A stretch of DNA of 64,000 nt from DATJGR01 sp963787045 (GTDB lineage Bacteria > Pseudomonadota > Gammaproteobacteria > Pseudomonadales > Azotimanducaceae). Of this stretch, positions 40,430 to 50,171 are shown one piece after another. The notes below the pieces were generated by a model that was not told the DNA's origin, ran no database searches, and saw nothing but the letters and a program-made list of their open reading frames with translations. The stretch covers positions 1 through 64,000 of the forward strand of contig CAWBBR010000011.1 in the NCBI GenBank assembly GCA_963787045.1, given 5' to 3'. The first letter of the stretch is position 1. Each line of letters opens with the position of its first letter. A program made the position numbers and the translations under genes.

Positions 40430-41278
40430 ATGGGCAGCGCACTGGAAGACCGCCATCTCGAAGTGCTCACCACAGCAAATTCGCGGCTGAAGCGTGCGCC
40501 GAACACGAGCTTGTGGGAGGCGATGCAGAACGAAGCGCGCGAAAAGGCGCAGCACGAGCCGATTCTCGGCAGCTACTTCCACGCGACCATTCTGAATCAC
40601 AAGAGCTTCCAGTCGGCGCTGAGCTTCCGCATCGCGAGCAGGCTCGATACGCCGATGCTCCCAACGATGATGGTCCGCGACGTCATCGAAGAAGCACTGA
40701 ACGATTCACCGAGCATTCTCACCGCCGCCGAGATCGACATTCTCGCGACCTACACGCGCGACCCGGCGTGCGACGACGTGTCGACACCGTTCCTGTTCTT
40801 CAAGGGTTTCCACGCGCTTCAGGCGCATCGCATCGCGAACTGGCTGTGGCACCGCGATCGTCAGGCGCTGGCCCGGTTCTTCCAGAATCAGATCAGCGTC
40901 ACGCTCGGCGTCGACATCCACCCGGCCGCGCGCATCGGCTCCGGCATCATGCTCGATCACGCCACCGGCATCGTCATCGGCGAAACGGCCGTCATCGAAG
41001 ACGACGTGTCGATTCTGCATTCGGTCACGCTCGGCGGTTCCGGGAAAGTATCGGGCGATCGGCATCCGAAGATTCGCCGCGGCGTACTGCTGTCCGCCGG
41101 CTGCAAGATCATCGGCAACATCGAAGTCGGCGAAGGCGCGAAGGTCGGCGCCGGCAGCGTGGTGCTGAACGACGTGCCGCCGCACGTCACGGTCGCTGGC
41201 GTTCCGGCACAGATCGTCGGCCGCCCGGCGCATCCGTCCCCGGCGCTCGACATGGATCAGAGTCTCGATTCCCGCTGA
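40430..41278 (+). CDS. cysE: Serine O-acetyltransferase
   Basis: CysE makes O-acetylserine from serine and acetyl-CoA, the committed step of cysteine synthesis. The N-terminal helical domain (residues 1-140) is followed by the hexapeptide-repeat beta-helix. The active-site region is FKGFHALQAHRIANWLW and LGVDIHPAARIGSGIMLDHATG, then IGETAVIEDDVSILHSVTLGG. GGGAG at 40419-40423 points to ATG 40430, giving 282 residues; an upstream ATG at 40382 is less likely. The C-terminal tail, which in other CysE proteins binds CysK and mediates cysteine feedback, ends in SLDSR rather than a clear DGI-type terminus. Confidence 0.94.
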   Translation: MGSALEDRHLEVLTTANSRLKRAPNTSLWEAMQNEAREKAQHEPILGSYFHATILNHKSFQSALSFRIASRLDTPMLPTMMVRDVIEEALNDSPSILTAAEIDILATYTRDPACDDVSTPFLFFKGFHALQAHRIANWLWHRDRQALARFFQNQISVTLGVDIHPAARIGSGIMLDHATGIVIGETAVIEDDVSILHSVTLGGSGKVSGDRHPKIRRGVLLSAGCKIIGNIEVGEGAKVGAGSVVLNDVPPHVTVAGVPAQIVGRPAHPSPALDMDQSLDSR

Positions 41279-41294
41279 GCGAGATCCGCGTCTC

Positions 41295-42134
41295 TCAGTG
41301 TCCCACTTCGCCGCGCAGCAACTGCTGCAGACGGCGGTTGCGGTTCTGCTCGTGGCGCAGCAGCGCTTTCAGCCGCTGGATTTCGTCGCGACAACCGCGG
41401 ATCTGATCGAGATAGATCTGCTGCTGTTGCTCGAGGTCGAGCCGATATTTGCGCGTGAGTGAATCGATGCTGTTGTTGTGCTGCTGGATCAGCTGCGTGA
41501 GGCTGATGCGGCCTTCTTCGCCAAACGCCTGATCGATCTTGTCGTCGGCCTGCACGAGCGCCTTCGAAGAGATCTTCTTCGCCGCCGGCTTCGGCCCCGC
41601 TTTCGCGCCAGGCGCTTCGGGCTTCGCACCATTCGATGCGTCATCCACGCCGGGCAACATGAGGAACGGCGCTTCGCCGCCCGCTTCGGTCTTCGACAAC
41701 TTCAAGCCCAGACGATTGCGCCACGCCGCGCGCTGGACGACGCGGATCGGATTCGCTTCGCCCTCGCCTTCCGGCTCCCACAGATTCATCGCGTGCCACG
41801 ACACCGAACACTGCGCGCGCGAGGCGAGACGAATCGTGCCGCAACCGATGTCGGGGCCGGGGCCGGCGTGTCGCACGAGATGGCGCAGCGGAATGCTGAA
41901 TCCGGGGTCGGCGTGGCCGTTCTCGTCGACGCGCAGCATGAACGTCACCAGACCCCGCACCGCGAGTCCGGTTCCGACGACGGCGTAGGCGCCACGCACC
42001 TGGCTCGCCGCGAAGTTCTCGAGCGTGGCCGATTGGTTGAGCAACGCTTCGAATTCGGCGTAGTGCATCTCGACCGAGATGTCGTCACCTTCGAAGAAGA
42101 ACACCGCTTCGGCGAACGCATCCTGCTGACTCAT
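41295..42134 (-). CDS. Conserved protein of unknown function with C-terminal coiled coil
   Basis: This 279-residue soluble protein has two parts. Residues 1-140 are a beta-rich domain (VEMHYAEFEALLNQSATLENF, GLVTFMLRVDENG, CSVSWHAMNLWEP). After a Lys/Pro/Ala linker, residues 200-279 form a predicted coiled coil (SLTQLIQQHNNSIDSLTRK, YRLDLEQQQQIYLDQIRG). Related gammaproteobacterial proteins are often labelled chromosome-partitioning proteins without evidence; I see no Walker motif, so that label is not supported. There is no signal peptide. The gene is convergent with cysE. Confidence 0.68.
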   Translation of the reverse strand: MSQQDAFAEAVFFFEGDDISVEMHYAEFEALLNQSATLENFAASQVRGAYAVVGTGLAVRGLVTFMLRVDENGHADPGFSIPLRHLVRHAGPGPDIGCGTIRLASRAQCSVSWHAMNLWEPEGEGEANPIRVVQRAAWRNRLGLKLSKTEAGGEAPFLMLPGVDDASNGAKPEAPGAKAGPKPAAKKISSKALVQADDKIDQAFGEEGRISLTQLIQQHNNSIDSLTRKYRLDLEQQQQIYLDQIRGCRDEIQRLKALLRHEQNRNRRLQQLLRGEVGH

Positions 42135-42552
42135 CCTGAGTATCCTCTACGACCGGCGATACAACGTGTCGCTCGCAAACGCAAAGCGCGTCGCGGCTCC
42201 GTCGTATTACAGCCGATTCGCTCCCGCGCTACCGCGGGCAGGATCACTGGGTGAGTGCGATGACCATCAACTTCCGCTGGAACGCTGTCACATTTCCAGC
42301 GCGTCGTCGTAGTCGGGAGCGGGAGGCGGAAGATCCGAGGCGTCGGGACAGAAGATTTCGTCGAGTTCCATGTGTCAAAGGCTAGCCGAGATTTGTGACC
42401 TTGCCGTGACCGCGGTTGGAGATTTCACCAGTTGTTCGCGTGTCTGACCAACTGCCGTTTGGCGCCGCTCGGCCGGAAGTCCATGCAATCAAGACCTTAC
42501 GCGCTGGCACAGCGGTTGCTTTGTGAATCATCACAGCCTGCGCCAAGGCGCT
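42135..42552. other. Intergenic region of 418 bases
   Basis: Apart from the 27-codon frame at 42288-42371 listed separately, I see no gene, terminator hairpin or recognisable promoter here. The region separates the minus-strand coiled-coil gene from the plus-strand small membrane protein, so both promoters are expected in it. Confidence 0.6.
42288..42371 (-). CDS. Possible 27-residue acidic peptide
   Basis: An ATG-to-TGA frame encodes a 27-residue peptide with nine Asp/Glu and no Lys, Arg or His. It has one Cys at position 8 and a central PPPAPDYDDA. It lies 153 bases upstream of the coiled-coil gene on the same strand, in an otherwise empty 418-base region. There is no clear Shine-Dalgarno sequence, and GC-rich DNA often contains GAC runs, so it may be a chance frame. 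If real it could be a leader peptide or a small protein; I know no homologue. Confidence 0.25.
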   Translation of the reverse strand: MELDEIFCPDASDLPPPAPDYDDALEM

Positions 42553-42873
42553 ATGGAACGACGATTCATGTACGACGACCCTCGCCCTTCGCTCGCGCCC
42601 CTGCTTCGCACCGGCGCGGCTCTGATGTGCCTGTTCCTCGGTGTCATCGGGTTGGCGCTGCCGCTGATCCCGGGCATTCCGTTCCTGATCGTCGGAGTGC
42701 TGCTGCTGCGTCGCCGGCGCCCCGTCGCGCGTGCCACGCCGGTGGCGAGGCGTGGCCTCAGCGGCTTCGAACAGCTCGAACTGCAGTTCTGGTTGTTGGC
42801 GCGCCGGGCTACGACCGCGGCCGAGTCGATCCGTCTGGCGCGGCGTCGCCGCATCCGCCAACGAGACCGTTGA
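42553..42873 (+). CDS. Small membrane protein (PGPGW-like)
   Basis: This short protein of about 106 residues has a hydrophobic hairpin formed by AALMCLFLGVIGLALPLIPGIPFLIVGVLLL. The Gly-Leu-x-Leu-Pro-x-Ile-Pro-Gly-Ile-Pro-Phe centre resembles small inner-membrane proteins of the PGPGW/DUF454 kind. The C-terminal half is strongly basic (RRRRPVARATP and an Arg-rich end) and should be cytoplasmic. Start codons at 42523 (GTG), 42553 (ATG) and 42568 (ATG) are possible; I chose 42553 with AAGG just upstream. The function is unknown. It is convergent with the lipoprotein gene that follows. Confidence 0.55.
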   Translation: MERRFMYDDPRPSLAPLLRTGAALMCLFLGVIGLALPLIPGIPFLIVGVLLLRRRRPVARATPVARRGLSGFEQLELQFWLLARRATTAAESIRLARRRRIRQRDR

Positions 42874-42879
42874 GTCTGA

Positions 42880-43443
42880 TCAGCCGGGCGGGAAGTTTGC
42901 GAAGATCGCGGTGAGAGCCGCGCGGATCGCCGGTTGCGGATCCTTCTGATCGCTCGTGCTGAGCGTCTTCGTGGCCCAGCCGTGCCACGCCGGTTTGTGC
43001 GTTCTGACGTCGAAGATGTCGACCACGAGTCGGCCCTCCACGTGCTGGCGCATCGCTACTTCATGGCTGCCGCCGGGCCAGTGCCACGGTCCACGGTAAG
43101 TCGCCGGATACGCGTCGATCCGAACTTTGTCGGTGGCGCCCAGTCCGAAGCCGACGACGAAGTCGGCTTTGTCCGGATCCTCGACGAACCGGTAACCCTT
43201 CGCCGTCAGCAGATCTTTCGCCGTCTGCTCGATCCGACTCTCGATCAGCGGGCTCACGGACGGCGCCGGATCGACGAGCGGATGCGGCGAGATCCACGCG
43301 AAGGTTTTGTACTGATCGAAATCGACCGTCGGGCTGAAGTCGTGGTGCGCCTCAATGGTTGTGCAACCGCCGATCGCTACCGCGCCAAGCGCGATGCCCG
43401 CAATCAGCGAAATCGTTCGGTTCCACGTCTTCATTATTTTCAT
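42880..43443 (-). CDS. DUF4136 lipoprotein
   Basis: The N-terminus is a lipoprotein signal peptide with lipobox AIGGC, giving a mature Cys around residue 27 followed by TTIEAHHD, so the protein is exported and probably placed in the outer membrane. The body has DUF4136 features: VDFDQYKTFAWISP, LIESRIEQTAKDLLTAKGYRFVEDPDKADFVVGF and the C-terminal RLVVDIFDVRTHKPAWHGWA. The function of the family is unknown. ATG 43443 and ATG 43434 are both plausible starts. It lies 28 bases downstream of the GMC gene on the same strand. Confidence 0.88.
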   Translation of the reverse strand: MKIMKTWNRTISLIAGIALGAVAIGGCTTIEAHHDFSPTVDFDQYKTFAWISPHPLVDPAPSVSPLIESRIEQTAKDLLTAKGYRFVEDPDKADFVVGFGLGATDKVRIDAYPATYRGPWHWPGGSHEVAMRQHVEGRLVVDIFDVRTHKPAWHGWATKTLSTSDQKDPQPAIRAALTAIFANFPPG

Positions 43444-43471
43444 ACGCTCGAACGGAGCCGGCATTGTCGCA

Positions 43472-45575
43472 TCAAAGCGCGAATCGCAGAAACGGCGTCA
43501 CTCGGCGCAGCGCACCGGCCACGGTCGCGCCGATCCGATACGCATTCGCCATGATGGTCAGCACCGGATTGAAACCGCCGTTGGTGACGTGCAGCGATCC
43601 GTCGGCCACGTACAGCGTGTGCTGACCATGCACACGGCCGTCGCGATCGGTGACCGAGTATCGCGGGTCTACGCCCATTCGGCAGGTTCCTGCCTGATGC
43701 TGCCCGGCGGACAGCACGTTCGCGTACTCGCTTCCCCACGACCGAAGCTGCTCGACCCCGGCCGCGCGCAGCCATTGCTCCGCTTTGGTCTGCAGCATCG
43801 CCGCTGCACGCACGCTCTCCGCGTGCACGCGGCCGGACAGCCGCGCGACCGGAATACCGAAACGATCGCGCACCGACGGGTCGAGCGTCACCCGCGCATC
43901 CGGGTTGGGAATCTCCTGAATGGGACCCATCACGACGAGCGTCCTGCGATACGCCTCGGCAAAAGCGCGCTTCGACGCGGCGCCCCAACGAGGCCCCGAC
44001 GGCGCGAACGAATTCCAGAAATGGATCGGCAACGGCACGAATTCGTTGCCGAGCATGCCCCCACCGACGATGCCGGGATTGCCGTGGTTGAACTCGCACG
44101 TGGCGATGCTGACGCCCGGACCTTCGCAATCCTGCACGGTTTCCCGATACAGGCCGACCGCGCCGGCGTACAGGTGGCCCTGCAGATATCGGCCGACCTG
44201 ATCGTAGGCGTTGCCGAGTCCATCGGCGTGCGCCTTGGAGCGGCTGTTCAGCAGCAGCCGCGCGGTTTCGATCGCACCGGCCGCGATCACGATCGCGCGA
44301 GCCTGCACGGTGCGCTCGGTCACCGTGCCGTCGTGGTCCACGAAGATGCGGACCGCTCGCGCCCGGCCATCCGAGTCGCAGATCACCGACTCGGCGTGCG
44401 CGCCGGTCAACAGTTGGCAGCGTCCGCTCGCCAGCGCGCGCGGGATGACGGTGTTGTGCGTGCCGTTCTTGCTGTCGCTCGGACACGAGAAGCCGACGCA
44501 GGTGCCGCAACGTACGCACGCGGGACGCCCGTCGTACGGGCGAGTGTTGATCGCGAGCGGAATGGCCGCGGTGCGCCAGTCGAGTCGTTGGGCGGCGTCT
44601 TGCAACACACGCCCATCGACGTTGAGCGGAAGCGGCTGCATCGGGTACGCGTCGCGCGGTCCATGATGCGCGTGGCCCAACTCGCCGGCCACGCCGATCT
44701 CGCGTTCGGCGCGCGCATACCACGGCGCCAGTGCGTCGTAGTCGATCGGCCAGTCGGCGAGACCCGATCCATCCGGCACGCCGTACGTCGACGCCATCCG
44801 GAAATCCTCCGGCGCGAATCGCCATGCCTGCGCGCCGTAGACGCGCGTACCACCGCCGACCGTCATCGCATTGTTCGAATAGCCGACTTCGTGCGGCAGT
44901 ACTTCGCGCGCGCCGTTGGACCCGACGATCACGCGCGGGTGTCCCGCGAGCGGACCCGTGTTGTGGCCATAGGCGGAAAATCGGTGATTGCGCAGATGGT
45001 CCTGGCCGACCTCGGCATGGCGCAGCGCCTCACCGCGGTCGATCAACAGCACGTCGAGGCCCGCCTGTGACAGCACGTGCGCAACGACGCCGCCACCGGC
45101 GCCCGCGCCGACCACGACGGCGTCGTACTCGGCTCGCACTTCGTCTACTCGCGCGGTGCGCAACGGCGCGGAATCGATGCGCGGCAGCGGACGCTTGGGT
45201 GCCGGATCGAAGCCGACCATCGGCCACGACGTTCTTCCGGAATCCGGATCCGCGTAGTAGCCCTGCGACACCAGCGCGATCGTCGTGCGCAGCCAGCGAC
45301 CGCTGCGTTCCGGCCATGGCGCCGGCGGATCGTCAGACTCGAGTTGCTGCACCACGTCGCGCTGCCGTTCGGCTGGGCAGCAGATCGAAGTCGAGCGCGA
45401 TGAGCGCGTCGATTCCGGCGCGAATACGCTCGATCAGCGGCGCGCCGAAGTCCTTCGAATTGCGTTCGAGGAACGACCGCAGTCCCGCCTCCGACGCCGA
45501 CGGGAACGCATCGCGCGGAATCAGCGTGTCGCCGAGTGCGAGCAGTACGCGCCATTGGCGATCCGTTAGATTCAT
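43472..45575 (-). CDS. Gluconate 2-dehydrogenase subunit 3-like domain fused to a GMC oxidoreductase (one frameshift)
   Basis: The protein starts with a Gluconate_2-dh3-type domain (LTDRQWRVLLALGDTLIPRD, later SQGYYADPDSGRTSW and MVGFDP) and continues without a stop into a GMC flavoprotein. The FAD motif is AVVVGAGAGGGVVAHVL. A cysteine cluster CVRCGTCVGFSC and the C-terminal GTCRMG and YVADGSLHVTNGGFNP follow. GMC enzymes of this group oxidise sugars or alcohols and usually pair with a separate subunit 3 and a cytochrome c. I see neither a Tat signal nor a cytochrome nearby. The frame breaks near 45350 inside the first domain, and one extra base fits. The junction between the two domains is in frame, so the fusion is directly seen. 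Confidence 0.85.
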
Positions 45576-45578
45576 CGG

Positions 45579-46278
45579 CTAGCCCGGCGCAACCCGGCCG
45601 CGCTGCAGGATCGGCGTCGCGGCGAGGGCCACGAACCAGCAGATCGCCAGCGCCCAGACGTCGTGCGACAGGTAATGCGCACCGCGCAGCTGCTGCGCAA
45701 TTCCGAATGCGAGGCCGAGACCGATCGCCGCACCTAGTGCAATCCAACGCCAGCGAGGCGCAAAACGCCGGCAGATAGAAGTACGCGGCCACCAGCGCAT
45801 AGCCGGACCCCGCATGGCCCGACGGAAAACAACGGCCGGACCGTCCGTGCAGCAGCACCTCGCGCCACGTCGACAGGTAAGGCACGTCGCCACCGTAGCG
45901 ATCGACGGACCACGGACAGTTCACGTGTGTCACGTCCTTCAATAGCGCGACCAACAACGTGGAGCCGGCCACCGCCACCACCATGTACACCAGCCCCCAC
46001 CGGTATGGCCTGAGGCGGTCGATCAGAAACGACATCACGCAACCCAGCACCAGCCCGCCGTAAACGAGGCCGATCAGGCGCTTTGCGTCGCCGTGGAACA
46101 CGTCCCTGACGATCGGATCGCGCCGCAACGACCAGGCGCCGCCTTCCCATCGATAGATCGCGTCCGCAAGCCACACATCGACGCGCGTCGACTCGAGCAA
46201 CACCGCCGCCGCTACGAACACGACGAGCGGTATCCAGACGTGCCCCCTCGTCGAGCCGATCGGCGCGATCGAATTCAT
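45579..46278 (-). CDS. PAP2 family phosphatase, membrane (one frameshift)
   Basis: This integral-membrane acid phosphatase has the three PAP2 signature blocks: a KDVTHVNCPW first part, GRCFPSGHAGSGYAL with the first catalytic His, and RGAHYLSHDVWALAICW with the second His. Five or six membrane helices are predicted. The active site faces the periplasm, where such enzymes dephosphorylate undecaprenyl pyrophosphate, lipid A or phosphatidylglycerol phosphate. The frame changes near 45770, and the span is one base over a multiple of three. ATG 46278 overlaps the stop of the LtaS-like gene, and the GMC gene starts three bases after this stop. Confidence 0.87.
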
Positions 46279-48205
46279 TGCGCTTTCACGATGCGCGCCC
46301 AATCGTTCAGCCCATCTTTGTACGTCTGGGCCGCCGTCTGGTAGTAGCCGCGTACGAGTTCCGCACCGGCGTCGTCGTTGGCCACGGGAACCTTCGCGGC
46401 GGCCGCATCGACGTAGCGATAGCGCTCGATGCGCTGTCGCGGCTGCAGGATGGTCAGATCGCGGCCGTCGAAATAGCCGAGATACTCGTAGTTGCCGATC
46501 AGTGCCCGATCCGGATGCCCCTTTGCCAGCATGTCGGTGCCGAACGCCATGGAGAGATAGTCGACGTTCAACAATCCGAGCAGCGTGGGTGCGATGTCGA
46601 TCTGACTGACCAGCGAGTCGTCTTCGCGGGGCTCGACGTGTCGCGGCGAGTAGATCCACATCGGGATGTGGTACTTGTCGAGCGGCAGGTCTTCCTTGCC
46701 GGCGCTACCCGCACAGTGGTCGGCCACGATCACGAACAGCGTGTCGTCGAACCAGGGCTTTTCGCGCGCCTGCCGCAGCAACTCCCCGATGGCGTAGTCG
46801 GTGTACATCACCGCGCCGTCGCGGCCGCTGCCCGAGGCGATGCCGACGCGGCCCTCCGGATACGTGTACGGCCGGTGGTTCGAGGTCGTCATCAGGTGAA
46901 AGAAGAACGGTTTTCCCGACGCAGCGGCGCGATCGGCGGCGGCCAGCGTCTGCCGATAGAGGTCCTCGTCCGACATGCCCCACGCATTGCTGAACTCGAT
47001 CTGCTCGTCCGGCACGCTCGACTGATCGATCACGCCGTAACCGTTGCCCGAAAAAAACGCCGCCATGTTGTCGAAGTAGCCGCGGCCACCGTAGATGAAC
47101 TGCGTGTCGTAGCCGCGTTCGCGCAACACGTTGCCGAGCGACCACATGCCGCTCTCGCGGCCGATGCGCTTGACGATCGAATGGCCCGGCGTCGGCGGGA
47201 ACGACAACGTCACTGCCTCGAGACCCCGCACGGTGCGCGTGCCGGTTGCATACAGCCGCGTGAAGAACAGGCTCTCGCCGATCAACCGGTCGAGATTCGG
47301 CGTGAGCGCCGAACCCGGTGTGAACCGTCCCAGATAGTCGGCGCTCAGACTTTCGACCATCACCAGAATCACGTTCAAGCGCCGCTCTGCGCCACCGTCG
47401 CCGTGCACTCTGCGCAGGATCGACACCGGATTCGCGTCGACGAAATCGTCCGGTTGCGCGTTCAGGTCGCCCTTCAGCACGCGCGCCGCATGCGCGGCAT
47501 CGACGGACTGGTAGAACTGCCCGTAGTCGAGTTCGTTGTTGCGAAATGCGGCGATGAACTGATATGCGCCGTCGGACGCCAGCTCGCGCACATAGTTGTC
47601 CTGAACGCGGTCGCGCAGTTCCTGTCCGACGATCAGAAACGCCGTGACCGGAAGCAGCAGCAGCACGGCCGCGTCGCGCCAGCGACGCCCCATCTGCTGC
47701 CGCACTCGCAGCGCTGCATCGATGCGCGGAAACAGGCGCCAGTAGATCGCCAGCGCTGCAACGAGAAGCGCGGCCATGATCGCGGCGACCGGGTACGACT
47801 CAGTGATGTTGTTGGTGACTTCGCGTCGATAGACGAGATAGTCCACCGAGATGAAGTTGAAGCGCGCGAAGAACTCGCCCCAGAACAGATATTCGGCCGC
47901 AGCGATGAAGCCGAACGCGTAAAGCGATGCGAAGCACAGCAAATGCACGAACGCGCGCATCGGCGCTCGTCGCCACAGCGATTCGGGACACGCCGCAATG
48001 AACAGCACCGGCACGATCGACGCGTAGGCGATGAAGCACAGGTCGTACAGCGCACCGATGCCGACGATTTGCCGGCAGGTCGGCGAAGCCCAACGGCCGC
48101 GTCGGGCGGCAAGCGCAGGCCGAGCACCAGTCGCGTCGACATTGCGATCGCGAAGTACGCCAATGCCATCCAGCCGACGATTCGAAACCGGGATCCCGTC
48201 ACCAT
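46275..48205 (-). CDS. LTA synthase-like membrane sulfatase/phosphotransferase (two frameshifts)
   Basis: Five N-terminal membrane helices are followed by a periplasmic alkaline-phosphatase-superfamily domain. Metal and nucleophile motifs are VMVESLSADYLG, TPNLDRLIGESLFF, the nucleophile region TGTRTVRGLEA and the metal-binding FVIVADHCAG. These motifs are typical of LtaS-type and related phosphoglycerol or phosphoethanolamine transferases. In a Gram-negative the target could be periplasmic glucans or lipid A, not lipoteichoic acid. The N-terminus (GSRFRIVGWMALAYFAIAMS) is in another frame; two breaks near 48085-48100 need two extra bases. The start is ATG at 48205. The stop overlaps the PAP2 gene start, so the two enzymes are probably coupled. 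Confidence 0.88.
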
Positions 48206-48401
48206 CCAACCCCACGCAAACGACGCAGTGGAACGCGTCGAGATAGATTTCTCAACTATTTGATATTACGATATTTATCGTCTCACATTCTTTCATCCTG
48301 TCGATTCGCTGAGCCAGGCCGCGATCGACACCACCGAGGTATCGACTCATCAACCGCGCCGTCACTGTGATCGTCGTCCTGCGCACACCGAAGGCGGCCA
48401 G

Positions 48402-49571
48402 GTGAATTTCGCAACGTCGCGCGAACGCGCCATCGCAACCGCAGCGTACTACGCGTCGATGCTCGCGCTTGGATTCGGCACCGCCGTCGTCGGCCCCACG
48501 CTTGCCGGTCTCGCCAGCCGTACCGGTTCATCGATCGGCGTGATCGGCATCGTGTTTACGGCCACGGCACTCGGCTATCTGTTCGGCTCGCTGTTGAGCG
48601 GTCGTTGGTTCGACCGGTTGTCCGGCCATCGCGTCCTGACCTGCGCGCTGCTGTTGGTCGCAGCCTGTTTCGCGATCGTGCCGATTACCAGTTCGCTGTG
48701 GCCGCTCACGGCGACGTTCCTGCTGCTCGGCGCCGCCACGGCCACGATCGATGTGGGCACCAACACGCTGTTGCTGTGGATCTACAAAGACAAGGTCGGC
48801 GGCGTCATGAACGGCCTGCACTTCTGTTTCGGCGCCGGTGCATTGGTCGCGCCGGTAGTCGTGGCCTGGTCTATCCGCGCTACCAACGACATTGCGATGG
48901 CGTACTGGACCCTCGGCGGAGTGACGCTTGCGATCGCCGCGTGCTTCGCATGGATTCCGCGCGCGCCGGATCCGGTACGCACGCAACATGACGAAGCGGC
49001 ACCGGGACAGCCGCGCCTTGTAGCACTCATCGCCGCGGTATTCGCGTGCTACGTCGCGGCGGAAGTGGCCTATGGCGGCTGGATCTCTACATACGGCTTC
49101 GAACTCGGCTTCGGCGATGCCGCCGAAACCGCATATCTCGCGTCGGTGTTCTGGGGAATGCTGACGTTCGGCCGGTTGATCGGTATTCCGCTTGCGAGCC
49201 GTCTTCGTGCGGGTACGCTCATCGCCGTCGATCATGCAGGTGCACTGGTGTGTCTCATCGCCATTTTGTGCGTGCCCTCTTCCGCCGCGGTGTTGTGGAT
49301 TGCAACCGGTCTGTTCGGCTTTTTCCTCGCGTCGATCTTCCCGATGCTGCTGGTGTTCTCCGGCGAACGCATGTCGGTGTCTGGTCGGAGCACGAGTTGG
49401 TATCTCGCGACTTCCGGTCTCGGGGGCATGACGTTACCGTGGCTCATCGGACAATCGTTCGTCGCATTCGGCCCAACGAGCCTGCTGTGGCTCGACGCGC
49501 TCGCCGTTCTGTTGGGTGCGATCGCGTTTGCGTTTGCAGCGCTCCAACCGCGGCTCGCGCTCACGCACTGA
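48402..49571 (+). CDS. MFS transporter
   Basis: This 389-residue major facilitator protein has twelve predicted membrane helices. The loop 2-3 signature is SGRWFDRLSGHR. The N-terminal helices (MLALGFGTAVVGPTLAGLA) and VGTNTLLLWIYKD recall the FucP/YbjJ-like subgroup of sugar-type MFS carriers. The substrate is unknown. The start is GTG at 48402 with AAGG 10 bases upstream. It diverges from the LtaS-like gene; the 196-base gap has an unusual AT-rich stretch. The downstream kinase-like gene is convergent. Confidence 0.88.
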   Translation: MNFATSRERAIATAAYYASMLALGFGTAVVGPTLAGLASRTGSSIGVIGIVFTATALGYLFGSLLSGRWFDRLSGHRVLTCALLLVAACFAIVPITSSLWPLTATFLLLGAATATIDVGTNTLLLWIYKDKVGGVMNGLHFCFGAGALVAPVVVAWSIRATNDIAMAYWTLGGVTLAIAACFAWIPRAPDPVRTQHDEAAPGQPRLVALIAAVFACYVAAEVAYGGWISTYGFELGFGDAAETAYLASVFWGMLTFGRLIGIPLASRLRAGTLIAVDHAGALVCLIAILCVPSSAAVLWIATGLFGFFLASIFPMLLVFSGERMSVSGRSTSWYLATSGLGGMTLPWLIGQSFVAFGPTSLLWLDALAVLLGAIAFAFAALQPRLALTH

Positions 49572-49582
49572 GCGTCTACCGA

Positions 49583-50137
49583 TCAGCGAATTGCCTCGGT
49601 AATCCGCTCCAGCACGGATGCCCAGGGGCGCGACGGCAACGCCACCGCACCGTAGCGGCCGCACTCTTCCCTGAGCCACTGGCCAAACAGCCAACTCACG
49701 CGGGCGCGCTTTGCTTGTTCGCCGGCGTCGGGTTCGCGTTGCGCAAAGTTGCGCACGATCTGCATCTCATCGGGTTCGTAAAGAAATACCGCGGCAATCC
49801 GCTTCCCGGCCCGCGGTAGCACCTCAGGCAGCACATAGTCGCCCTCGAGCACGATCGGTGTGTCGGTTTCGACGTGATTGGCCACCACCGCTTCGATCGA
49901 CGCGGACATCACCCGGCACGCCGCGATGTGCATTTCGAGGATTTGTTCGGCCGCCAAATCGAGCGCGCGCGGATGGGTATCCCATGCGTGCAGCACCGGC
50001 TGCTGCGCCGGAGTGGTCATCTGCTTCGCGACGATGTACAGGTCGTCGATCTCGGACAGACCCACGCCAAACCGGCGCGCAAGCGCGTAACTCACGCTCG
50101 TCTTACCAGCACCCGACGGACCGCCGAGCAGCAGCAC
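49583..50137 (-). CDS. P-loop kinase-like ATP-binding protein
   Basis: The 184-residue protein has a Walker A motif GGPSGAGKTS at residues 5-14, immediately after the start. A putative Walker B/acceptor region (IVLEGDYVLPEV) and a phosphotransferase-like ending follow (FLYEPDEMQIVRNFAQRE). It resembles small-molecule kinases of the AAA_33/2-phosphoglycerate kinase type; the substrate is unknown. The start is GTG at 50137; upstream residues in frame contain no other start. It lies 34 bases after the phosphotransferase gene on the same strand and is probably in one operon with it. Confidence 0.75.
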   Translation of the reverse strand: MLLLGGPSGAGKTSVSYALARRFGVGLSEIDDLYIVAKQMTTPAQQPVLHAWDTHPRALDLAAEQILEMHIAACRVMSASIEAVVANHVETDTPIVLEGDYVLPEVLPRAGKRIAAVFLYEPDEMQIVRNFAQREPDAGEQAKRARVSWLFGQWLREECGRYGAVALPSRPWASVLERITEAIR

Positions 50138-50171
50138 GCTCCAGTTGCGGTTCGTGTCGCTGCCAGGTCGC

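Noticed and set aside
46278..48263. Long plus-strand open frame opposite the LtaS-like gene
   Set aside because: It is a shadow of a conserved membrane enzyme on the other strand, without plausible start or domain.
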